The notes beneath the pieces are model-generated. The model was given only the letters and a program-made list of their open reading frames with translations, did not search any database and was not told where the DNA came from. Shown in pieces: positions 34,719-42,800 of a stretch of DNA of 51,277 nucleotides. The stretch covers positions 1-51,277 of the forward strand of contig JAOPXK010000058.1 of assembly GCA_025965195.1 (NCBI GenBank), in the 5' to 3' direction. The number at the start of each line of letters is the position of its first letter. Within the stretch, counting starts at the first letter, position 1. Source of the stretch: Marmoricola sp. Its GTDB lineage: Bacteria; Actinomycetota; Actinomycetes; Propionibacteriales; Nocardioidaceae. The position numbers and the translations under genes are program-made.

Positions 34719-34767
34719 TCACGAGAACGTGCGACGACCCGATTCCGATTCGTCCTCAGCGCCACCC

Positions 34768-35940
34768 CTAGGCGCAGCCGCCGGTGCCGACCTTCCTGGT
34801 CGCAGTGAGCCCGGCGGCGGCGGGACCCGCGACCTGGTCGGCCGTGAGGGCGTAGCCGGTCTGCTTGTCGCTGACCGATGCCGCGAAGATCACGCCCAGG
34901 ACCTTGCCCGCGGTCGAGACCAGCGGGCCGCCCGAGTTGCCGGGACGGATCAGGCCACGGAGTGCGAACACCTCCCGGGTGACCGTGCCGTTGCCGTAGA
35001 TGTCCGGCGAGCGAAGCCTCTGCTGGCTGCGGATCCGGGCCGGCTGCGCGTTGAACGGGCCGTCATTGGGATAGCCGAGGATCGCGGCCGCCTGCGCCGA
35101 CTTGCCGTGCACGTCGAACGAGATCTGCGGCCCGGTCAGCGAGGGGACGCGCAGGATCGCGACGTCGATCGACGGGTTGTAGTAGACGACCGTGGCCGGG
35201 AGGTCGCGGTCATCGACGCGGACCTGCGGGTCTCGCACACCAGCGACGACGTGGGCATTGGTCATCACCCGGCCGGAGGAGTAGAGGAAGCCGGTGCCCT
35301 CGACACCGTTGCCGCAGGAGTTGTTGCCCCGCACCTTGTAGACGCTCTGCTCCGCGGCAACCACGTCCGGGTCGCGAACGGCGCTGCCCGGCGGCGGGGC
35401 GACGTTGACGATCCGTTCGGGAGCGAACGGCTCGAGGTAGCGCGGGAAGAAGCTCGAGCCGACCACCTTGTCGAAGCCACGCAAGGTGTCCTGCGCCTTG
35501 GCGGGCATCAGGTTGTTGACCGTGACGAGCACCTTGGAGTCGCGCACCAGCGGCCCGATGCCCGGGATGCGCGAGCCGCTGATCGCCACGCCGAGCATCC
35601 AGGTCACCACGAGCACGGCGGCCACGCTGAGAACGGCGCCGCCCACGGCATCGAGGGCCCGGACCGGTTGCCAGGTGATCTTGCTGCGCAGCCTGCCGCC
35701 GGCGTACTGCAGAACCGCCTGGCCGACCGAGGCACACAGGAGTACGACGAACAGGGCACCGAGTGACACCCAGAGCGAGGGGGACGCATTGCCGAGCAGC
35801 TCGGGCGCGAGCCAGATACCGAAGAGGCCGCCGATGATCAGGCCGACCGTGGCGAAGGCGCCCGTGACGAAGCCCTGCCAGTAGCCCGAGAGTGCATAGA
35901 GCAGCGCAATCGCGATCAGGCACCAGTCGAGGAGGTTCAT
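34768..35940 (-). CDS. marP: MarP-like periplasmic serine protease with CvpA-type membrane domain
   Basis: In mycobacteria MarP maintains internal pH during acid stress by cleaving a cell-wall hydrolase. This 390-residue protein has four N-terminal helices (CvpA/colicin V-like, about 1-120) and a trypsin-like domain with His230 (TNAHVV), Asp259 (SIDVAIL) and Ser336 (RPGNSGGPL). Cys209 (NNSCGNG) and Cys389 at the C-terminus correspond to the MarP redox disulfide. It is the last gene of the nth-tlpA-nudix-marP operon, with TGATG overlap to the nudix gene. Length and layout match Rv3671c. Confidence 0.92.
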   Translation of the reverse strand: MNLLDWCLIAIALLYALSGYWQGFVTGAFATVGLIIGGLFGIWLAPELLGNASPSLWVSLGALFVVLLCASVGQAVLQYAGGRLRSKITWQPVRALDAVGGAVLSVAAVLVVTWMLGVAISGSRIPGIGPLVRDSKVLVTVNNLMPAKAQDTLRGFDKVVGSSFFPRYLEPFAPERIVNVAPPPGSAVRDPDVVAAEQSVYKVRGNNSCGNGVEGTGFLYSSGRVMTNAHVVAGVRDPQVRVDDRDLPATVVYYNPSIDVAILRVPSLTGPQISFDVHGKSAQAAAILGYPNDGPFNAQPARIRSQQRLRSPDIYGNGTVTREVFALRGLIRPGNSGGPLVSTAGKVLGVIFAASVSDKQTGYALTADQVAGPAAAGLTATRKVGTGGCA

Positions 35941-36608
35941 CAGGCCTCATCCTTGCGCAGCCCGAGCATGTGCTCCGGAAGCGCCTGCATGACGGTCGTG
36001 TCCCACTCGCGGGTGAGCCCCACGTAGTCGAAGAGCTTGTTGATCAGCCCGGCGGTGAACCCCCACAGGATCAGCTCGTGGTCCGCGCCGATCAGGAAGC
36101 CCGGGCTCGAGTAGCCGATCGGGTGGAAGACCGTTACCCGGTGCTTCGGGTCGAGGAGCTCCTCGAGCGGCACCCGGAGCACCGCGTTCACCTCGGCCGT
36201 GTCGACGACGCCGACGGCCGACTCGTCGCGCCACCAGCCGAGCACCGGCGTCACGGCGAAGTTGCTCGGCGGCAACCACAGGGCCGGCAGGGTCCCGAAG
36301 ACCTCGACCCCGCTCGGGTCGACGCCGGTCTCCTCCTGCGCCTCGCGGAGCGCGGCAGCGATGGGCGACTCGTCGGTGACGTCGACCGCCCCGCCGGGGA
36401 AGGAGACCTGACCGGGGTGCGACCGCATGTCATGGGCCCGTTCGGTGAGCAACAGGTCGGGCCCCTGCGGACCCTCGCCGAAGAGCATGAGTACGGCGCC
36501 CGGCCGCGCGCCGGCGTCGGCGGGCGGCAGGAAGCTGCTGAGGTCTTCGCCCTTGATGTTGCGAACGCCCTCGCGGATCGGGACCAGCCAGTCGGGGAAC
36601 TCGCTCAT
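35940..36608 (-). CDS. NUDIX hydrolase, CoA pyrophosphatase type
   Basis: This 222-residue enzyme is expected to hydrolyse CoA or acyl-CoA to 4'-phosphopantetheine and 3',5'-ADP. It carries the CoA-specific NuCoA signature LLLTERAHDMRSHPGQVSFPGG, followed directly by the Nudix box GAVDVTDESPIAAALREAQE with EETGV; the first Gly of the strict box is Ala, as in the subfamily. It shares a single base with the marP start and overlaps tlpA by 4 nt. It is the Rv3672c counterpart. Confidence 0.9.
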   Translation of the reverse strand: MSEFPDWLVPIREGVRNIKGEDLSSFLPPADAGARPGAVLMLFGEGPQGPDLLLTERAHDMRSHPGQVSFPGGAVDVTDESPIAAALREAQEETGVDPSGVEVFGTLPALWLPPSNFAVTPVLGWWRDESAVGVVDTAEVNAVLRVPLEELLDPKHRVTVFHPIGYSSPGFLIGADHELILWGFTAGLINKLFDYVGLTREWDTTVMQALPEHMLGLRKDEA

Positions 36609-37189
36609 CGACTCACCCCGAGATGGGTGGCGACCAGGTGCTCCAGCTGCTGCTCGGACGTGACCTGGATGGCCTCACGAAACACCACCTTGCCGGCTGC
36701 GTCGATGAGGTACAGCTGGGGCAGGGCCGGCGGGCGGAGGCGGGCGAGCCCGCTGACGTCCGTCAGCTGGGGGTACGTCGCGCCGGTTTCCCTTGCGAAC
36801 CCGATCGCCAGGTCTGGCTGGGTGTCCTGCCAGTCGATGCCGAGGACGCCGACCTTCCCGGCGTACGTCCTGGAGAAGGCTTGGTACTCCGGCAGCTCCT
36901 TGCGGCAGGGCCCGCAGGACTGCGCCCAGAAGTTGACGACGAGCGGGCCACGCAGCCGGGCGAGATTCACGCTGGGACCGCCGCCGAGGCAGGGCAGGGT
37001 CACGTCGGGCAGCCCATCGGTGGCCTTGCCCGCGGCCGTCGTCGGGCAGGTCTCGATGTGTGCCTGCTGCTTGAGCGTCCGGAGCGCAGGCGTGTCGACC
37101 TTCACGCCGGGTGCCTTGATGACCTCCTTGGCGTTGCAGCCGGAGAGCAACAGGATGCCGAGGAGGACCGCGAGTGCTCCTTTTCTCAT
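36605..37189 (-). CDS. TlpA/ResA-like thioredoxin lipoprotein
   Basis: This 194-residue exported thiol-disulfide protein starts at ATG 37187-37189, where a lipoprotein signal begins: [18 protein letters not shown] with lipidated Cys18. The thioredoxin fold follows with [11 protein letters not shown] (CxxC) and a cis-Pro region ([12 protein letters not shown]). Two further cysteines, in ETCPTTA and LPCLGGG, lie upstream of the active site. It overlaps nth by 4 nt and the nudix gene by 4 nt. In M. tuberculosis the counterpart is Rv3673c. It may service exported disulfides such as that of the neighbouring MarP, which is inference from context. Confidence 0.9.
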   Translation of the reverse strand: MRKGALAVLLGILLLSGCNAKEVIKAPGVKVDTPALRTLKQQAHIETCPTTAAGKATDGLPDVTLPCLGGGPSVNLARLRGPLVVNFWAQSCGPCRKELPEYQAFSRTYAGKVGVLGIDWQDTQPDLAIGFARETGATYPQLTDVSGLARLRPPALPQLYLIDAAGKVVFREAIQVTSEQQLEHLVATHLGVSR

Positions 37190-37878
37190 GCGGGTCCCTG
37201 CGTCTTCACGAGCTTGGCGGCGTCCTCCGGATCGACCGGCCCGACGCCGTACGACGGGCACCACTGGGCGACCGTGCACGCACCGCATGCGGGCTTCTTC
37301 GCGTGGCAGACCCGGCGGCCGTGCCAGATCAGGTGATGGCTGAGCAGCGTCCAGTCGGACGGCGGGAACAGCGCGCCGATCGCGTGCTCGGCCTTCACCG
37401 GGTCGGTCACCTCGGTCCAGCCGAGGCGGCGGATCAGCCGGCCGAAGTGGGTGTCGACGGTGATGCCGGGGATGCCGAACGCGTTGCCGAGCACGACGTT
37501 GGCGGTCTTGCGGCCGACTCCCGGGAGCTTGACCAGGTCGTCGAGGTTCGGCGGGACCTGGCCGTTGTGGTCCGCGACCAGGGCAGCACTGAGCTTGAGC
37601 AGCGACTCGGTTTTGGCGCGGAAGAAGCCGAGTGGGCCGATGATCCGCTCGAGATCCTCGCGGGGAGCGCCGGCCATCGCCTCCGCATCGGGGTACGCCG
37701 CGAACAGCGTCGGGCGCACCGCATTGACCCGCCGATCGGTCGTCTGGGCGCTGAGGACGGTGACGACCAGCAGCTCGAAGGGGCTGTCGAAGTCGAGCTC
37801 ACACCGGGCGTCGGGATATGTTTCACCGAGCACCCGGTTGACCTTGCGGGCGCGTCGAACCAGGGACGTCTCAGGCAC
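37186..37878 (-). CDS. nth: Endonuclease III (base-excision repair glycosylase/AP lyase)
   Basis: It removes oxidised pyrimidines and cuts abasic sites. The 230-residue protein has the helix-hairpin-helix [17 protein letters not shown] with the catalytic lysine, the catalytic aspartate in TVDTHFGRL and the [4Fe-4S] ligands in [17 protein letters not shown] (spacing 6-2-5). GTG start. It is the first gene of the four-gene overlapping operon and lies back to back with crp across 176 bp. Confidence 0.96.
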   Translation of the reverse strand: MPETSLVRRARKVNRVLGETYPDARCELDFDSPFELLVVTVLSAQTTDRRVNAVRPTLFAAYPDAEAMAGAPREDLERIIGPLGFFRAKTESLLKLSAALVADHNGQVPPNLDDLVKLPGVGRKTANVVLGNAFGIPGITVDTHFGRLIRRLGWTEVTDPVKAEHAIGALFPPSDWTLLSHHLIWHGRRVCHAKKPACGACTVAQWCPSYGVGPVDPEDAAKLVKTQGPA

Positions 37879-37964
37879 CGGGTCAGACTACGCGGCTGGG
37901 CTGACACGTCCTGCCCGGCGTCCGACGCGCGAATCGTGGCGATAGACCCGGTCATGGGACAGAC

Positions 37965-37980
37965 TGTGACCTGCAACACT
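37965..37980 (+). promoter_or_regulatory. Possible Crp-family operator upstream of crp
   Basis: TGTGA-CCTGCA-ACACT lies in the nth/crp intergenic region, 75 bp before the crp GTG. The left half fits the TGTGA-N6-TCACA consensus exactly and the right half matches CAC only. Autoregulation of crp is plausible but rests on one and a half half-sites. Confidence 0.35.
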
Positions 37981-38054
37981 GGCTAGGCATCTGCACGCCC
38001 CGAGTCGCTCACCTGTACGCGATGGTTGGCCCTCGATCAGAAGAAGGAAACTCC

Positions 38055-38732
38055 GTGGAGAACGACGTACTGCGTCAAGCGCCGCTGTTCAGCTCGCTCG
38101 ATGACGAGGCAGCCGAGGCGCTGCGCGACTCGATGAGCGAGACGCGCCTGCGACGGGGCGAGGTGCTCTTCCACGAGGGCGACTCCGGCGACAAGCTCTA
38201 CGTGATCACCGACGGCAAGATCAAGCTCGGCAGGACCTCCGCCGACGGCCGGGAAAGCCTGCTCGCGATCCTCGGCCCCGGCCAGATGTTCGGTGAGCTC
38301 TCGCTCTTCGACCCCGGACCGCGCTCGGCGACCGTCACCGCCGTGACCGAGACGTCGTTCCTCTCGCTCTCGCACGAGGACCTGATGAAGTGGCTCGCCG
38401 GCCGTCCCGGCGTTGCCAACGGTCTGCTCGGCCAGCTCGCCAGCCGGCTCCGCAAGGCCAACGACGTGAACGCCGACCTGGTCTTCTCCGACGTGCCGGG
38501 CCGGGTCGCCAAGGCGCTGCTCGACCTCGCCGACCGGTTCGGCCGGACCGCCGATGACGGCGTACACGTGCATCACGACCTGACCCAGGAGGAGCTCGCC
38601 CAGCTCGTCGGCGCCTCCCGCGAGACCGTCAACAAGGCCCTCGCCGACTTCGCCTCCCGCGGCTGGCTGCGCCTCGAACCCCGCTCCGTCGTGATCATGG
38701 ACGTCGAACGAATGAAACGCCGCGCTCGTTGA
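38055..38732 (+). CDS. crp: cAMP-responsive Crp/Fnr-family regulator
   Basis: This 225-residue regulator corresponds to Rv3676 and GlxR. The cyclic-nucleotide domain holds the phosphate-binding cassette GELSLFDPGPRSATV; the winged helix-turn-helix reads LTQEELAQLVGASRETVNKALADFASRGWL. GTG at 38055 was chosen because AAGGAAA lies just upstream and the sequence MENDVLRQAPLFSSL opens the family; ATG at 38022 would add 11 unrelated residues. Its TGA stop (38730-38732) lies inside the first unit of a 22-bp repeat array. Confidence 0.95.
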   Translation: MENDVLRQAPLFSSLDDEAAEALRDSMSETRLRRGEVLFHEGDSGDKLYVITDGKIKLGRTSADGRESLLAILGPGQMFGELSLFDPGPRSATVTAVTETSFLSLSHEDLMKWLAGRPGVANGLLGQLASRLRKANDVNADLVFSDVPGRVAKALLDLADRFGRTADDGVHVHHDLTQEELAQLVGASRETVNKALADFASRGWLRLEPRSVVIMDVERMKRRAR

Positions 38733-38793
38733 GTTGGGCCTCCGTTACCGTTGACTTGGGCCTCCGTCACCGTTGACTTGGGCCTCAGCCACG
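38728..38793 (+). repeat. 22-bp repeat array, left flank of the DUF559 gene
   Basis: Three perfect-length units lie at 38728-38749, 38750-38771 and 38772-38793, all in forward orientation, with consensus GTTGASTTGGGCCTC-CGTYACC. The first unit supplies the crp stop TGA, and the third contains the stop of the minus-strand DUF559 gene (38785-38787). There are no spacers, so it is not a CRISPR. Confidence 0.95.
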
Positions 38794-39690
38794 AAGCCGA
38801 AGCGCCGCCCTGAGTTCTGCGATCCATTCGTCAACCGCCTCGGCCGTGAACGAGTCCTTGTCAACAACGATGACGATCCAGCCGTGGTCTCGTAGCCATT
38901 CGCGCCGCTCCCGGTCGCGCTCCCTCTGCGCGGCACTGGTGTGGAATTCTTCGCCGTCGTACTCGACGGCCACCTTGCTCCGCGGCCACGCCAGATCAAG
39001 TCTGTACGTCGGAATGCCGTCGATCTCGATCCAGCACTGGAGCTCGGGCCAGGGGATGGCGTGATCGATGATCTCGAGGCGAGTCCACGACTCCCCGGAC
39101 GACTCCGAGCGCGGATCAGCCATCGCGATCAGCTGCCTCAGCTGGACGACGCCCCTGCGGCGCCGAAACCGGCGTACCAGCTCGGTCATCTCCGAATGGC
39201 GCACCCCGTGCTCGCGCATGAAGGCGTCCAGCGCGAACAGACCGTCGCGCCGCGAGAGCTTGCACCCGAGATCAAGTGCAGTCCGTAGAGGTGTGGTGAC
39301 CCGGAGCCCACGGATCTCGACGATGTCCGCCGGAACCAGATCTCGCGTGCCGCCATCGCATCCGGCGCGGGCGGTCGGTGCATGCCAGCGCAGCACGTAG
39401 GTCTCGAGCGGAGGCAGGATCTCAGTCTCGCGATACGCAACCACATCAACCCCGTGGATCCAGGCCGCCGTGCGGTCACACGCAACCGAGTGCTCGCTGA
39501 TGACCAGCGTTGCCGCCGCGACCCTGGACTCCACGGTGTCGGGGACATCGGCACGCAGGTAGACGTTCCGGAGGACTCGGCGCACGATCCGGTTGCGGAC
39601 GGCGTCATCGATCTGACGCCGGGTGAAACCGAGGGCGGCTGCCTGTGGGTACGTGAAGGCATGGTTCGGAAACGCGGCGGTCTCAAGCAT
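38785..39690 (-). CDS. DUF559/Vsr-like endonuclease-domain protein with AbiEi-like N-terminus
   Basis: This 301-residue protein has two parts. The N-terminal AbiEi-like winged helix (about 8-47: FTYPQAAALGFTRRQIDDAV, VRRVLRNVYL) is typical of type IV antitoxin-like proteins and probably binds DNA. The C-terminal 100 residues are a DUF559/Vsr-fold nuclease-like domain with Glu206, Asp232 (YRLDLAWP), Glu243 and Asp245 (VAVEYDG) as candidate metal ligands. Its function is unknown. It lies between inverted arrays of the 22-bp repeat (38728-38793 forward, 39793-39880 reverse), and its stop lies within one of them. No toxin partner adjoins it. Its sequence is visibly less GC-rich than its neighbours. 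Confidence 0.8.
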   Translation of the reverse strand: MLETAAFPNHAFTYPQAAALGFTRRQIDDAVRNRIVRRVLRNVYLRADVPDTVESRVAAATLVISEHSVACDRTAAWIHGVDVVAYRETEILPPLETYVLRWHAPTARAGCDGGTRDLVPADIVEIRGLRVTTPLRTALDLGCKLSRRDGLFALDAFMREHGVRHSEMTELVRRFRRRRGVVQLRQLIAMADPRSESSGESWTRLEIIDHAIPWPELQCWIEIDGIPTYRLDLAWPRSKVAVEYDGEEFHTSAAQRERDRERREWLRDHGWIVIVVDKDSFTAEAVDEWIAELRAALRLRG

Positions 39691-39792
39691 GATGCCTAGG
39701 ATCGGAGCGAGTACGACGACCCGGAAGTCCCCGACCTACCGCCTGTGGATTCGCGTCAGCCCTTCCCCGTTGGGGGTGCGAAACGGGCCAGC

Positions 39793-39880
39793 CGTGACCG
39801 GGCCCGAACTCGCCCGTGACTACGGCCCAACTCGAAGGTGAGTTGGGCCCAAGTCAACGGTGACTCAGACCCAACTCAAC
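39793..39880 (-). repeat. 22-bp repeat array, right flank of the DUF559 gene
   Basis: Four reverse-oriented units lie at 39793-39814, 39815-39836, 39837-39858 and 39859-39880; a weak fifth may lie at 39771-39792. Units become more diverged towards the DUF559 gene. The array ends 2 bp before the stop codon of the beta-helix gene. Confidence 0.9.
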
Positions 39881-39882
39881 GA

Positions 39883-42800
39883 CTAGTGGAGGGAGATGAG
39901 GCCGGCGCTGCCGGTGGCGGGTTGCCACAGGGTGTTGCCGGCGTAGCTCGCGGAGACGCCGCCGCTGAGGATCGCGAGCAGGGTGTTGGTCACCGACATC
40001 GTGCAGGTCACCGTGCCATCGGCGGCAGTGATGCCGGAACACACCGTCACCAGGCCCACCTTGAAGTCGACCTGCTGGCCGCCGACCGGGTGCGCCGGTG
40101 AACCGCCCGTGAGGGTGGCCTCGGCGATGCCGATGTTGAGCTGGATCCCGAGCAGGCCCAGGTTCGTCTTGAGCAGCACCGGGTCGACGGCGAGGGTGGT
40201 TGCCCCCCTGCCGACCGTGATCGACAGATCCTTGGTGTCCACCTCTTGCGGTGTGGAGCCGTCCACGGCCTTGACCTTGAAGGTGTACACGCCCGGCGCA
40301 GCGGTCGGCGTTCCGCTGATGGTGCCGTTGCTGGCCATCGTCAGTCCTGCCGGGAGTGCGCCGCCGACCAAGGTGAAGCTGTACGTCGGCTGTCCACCCA
40401 CTGCCTGAACCGGGGCGCTGTAGGCACTGCCGAACGTCGCGCTCGGCATCGAGGTCGTGCTGATCGACAGGTGCGGCACCACGGTCAGGGTGAGGTGGAT
40501 GACGGCATCCGGGTTGATGCCGTTGCTGGCCGTGATCGTGAGGTGGTAGACGCCGTCGGTGCCAGCCGTCGCAGTACCGGTGATCGACGCACCGCCACCG
40601 CCACTGCCGTTGTTGTCGAAGTGCAGCCCGGCGGGCAGGTCACCCGACTCGGTGACTGTCGCGCCGGGGTACCCGTCGGCCGAGAAGCCGATCGTGGTCG
40701 CGGTGCCGGTGACGACCCGCGCCTCCGAAGGACCGGTGAGCTCGGGTGCCTCGTTGACCGTGAGGTGGGTGATCGTGCTCGCGTCGACTCCCACGTTGTT
40801 GGTCGCGGTCACCGTCACGACGTACGTGCCACCGGTGCCGTTGGCGGCCGTGCCCGCGATCCTGGCCTTGCCGGGTCCGCTGCCGGTCAGCGCGAGCCCG
40901 GCTGGCAGGCCCGTCGCGGACAGCGTCGGGGTCGGTGTGCCGGTGGTCGTGTACTCGGCCGAGCTGTGACCGGTGCCGACGGTGGCGACATCGTTGGCCG
41001 GTCCCTGGACCGTCGGTCCTTCGTTCACGGTGAGCGTGAACGTGAGGTCGTAGTCGGGCGGGGTCCCGTTGGAGCCCTTGACGTGGATCACGTAGACACC
41101 GCCGGAGCCGACCACAGGGGTACCGCTGATCGTGGCGTGCCCTGGGGTCGACCCGTCGAAGTGCACGCCACCGGGCAGCGCGCTGGTCGTTGACAAGGTG
41201 GCGTCGGGATAACCGGCCGTCATGTTGAAGAGGTCCGGACCGGCAAGACCGTCCGCGCTGCCCACCGTGTAGGTGTCGCTTGCGGGACCACCCAGGACAG
41301 GCGCCTGGTGGACGAAGAGATGGAAGGTCTTCGTCCCGGTGCCGGCCTCGTTGGCGCCCTTGACCGTGATCGGGTAGTCGCCGCCCGTGCCCGGGCCCGG
41401 CGTACCTGAGAGCGTCCCGGTGCCATCGCCGTTGTCGACGAACGTGACACCAGCCGGCAGCGCGCCGGCCTCCGAGAGCGTCGCCTGCGGCGTGCCGTCG
41501 GTGGTGAACAGCTCGGGCGTACCCATGTTGCCCACCGAGTAGTCGACCGAGTCGGCTCCATGGACCGTCGGGGCGACCTGGACCACCTCGACCGAACCGA
41601 TGTCGCACTTCGCGCCCTGCGGTCGGGCGGTCTCGCGCTGGTCCTTGGCCGCGGCTGCGCACAGGACGACCGCGTTGCCGGTGACGACGTTGGTGATCCC
41701 TCCGGTGCCGGTTCCTGCAGGCACGCGGTCGAGAGCCGGGCTGGCCGGGCCCGGCAGGAAGGTGGGGGTGTCCCCGCCGTTGCCCGTCAGTACGCCGAGC
41801 TGGGGTGCGGCGAGCACGTCATGGTTGGCCACCGTGAAGCCACAGCTCGAGTCACCCGGATCGGTCAGGTTGTAGCCACCGTCAACCGGTGCTGCGCTGC
41901 AGCTGTGGCCGCCGTTGCCGGAGAAGATGTTGCCGGCCAGGCTGACGTGAGCCGGGTCGACCATCGTCAGCGCGCCGGCACCACCACTCTGAGCGGTGTT
42001 GTCCTTGATCGTGCTGTTGGTGATCGTCAGCGGGTGGAACTGCTCGATTGCACCGACGGCGACAGTTGCGGCAGCTGTCGAGGTCGCCGCCGCAGTCACC
42101 GACGAGTTCGTGTTGCCGGTGATCGTGCTGCGGTCGATCGAGGTGAGGTTCGTCGACCCGGTGCCGGCCGACAAGGTCACCAGGGCTGCGCCTGCGTAGG
42201 CGTCATTGCCGGTGATGGTGCTCGCATCGACCGTGAGCTTGGTGCTCACGTTGTCGTTGTTCGAGCCGCTGTAGATCGCCGCACCCAGGCCGGTCGCTGG
42301 AGTGGTGTGGAGTGCGTGGTTGCCGCTCAGCAGCGAGTGCACCACCTTGAGTACGCCGGAGTTCAGGATCGCTCCACCGCCACTCGCGGAAGCCGTGTTG
42401 CCGACGAAGTCCGTGCTGTCGAAGCTGGCGGGCGCATTGTCTCCGACGTAGATGCCGCCGGCACCGACCGCGCTGTTGCGGCTGATCTCTCCACCAGTCC
42501 CGGTGATCGAGGACCCCGGGAAGGTGACGATGCCGCCACCGAGGTTTGCCGCCGTGTTGTCGTCGACCGCAGCGTTGATGAGGGTGACGCTCGGGGTGTC
42601 GGTCGCCGTCGTGGAACCGCTGTAGATGCCACCGCCCTGGTACGACGCGGTGTTGGCGTTCACCTCAGAGCCCCGGACGGTCAGTGCGCCACCGTTGAAG
42701 ATGCCGCCACCGTCCACTGCGGTGTTGTGGTCGACGGTTGAGCCGTTGCGAACCTCGAGGGTGACCCCGTTCACCAGGGCGATGCCGCCGCCGACGACCG

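Noticed and set aside
38728-39880. CRISPR array
   Set aside because: The 22-bp units are directly joined with no spacers, are imperfect, and occur in opposed half-arrays; no cas genes are present.
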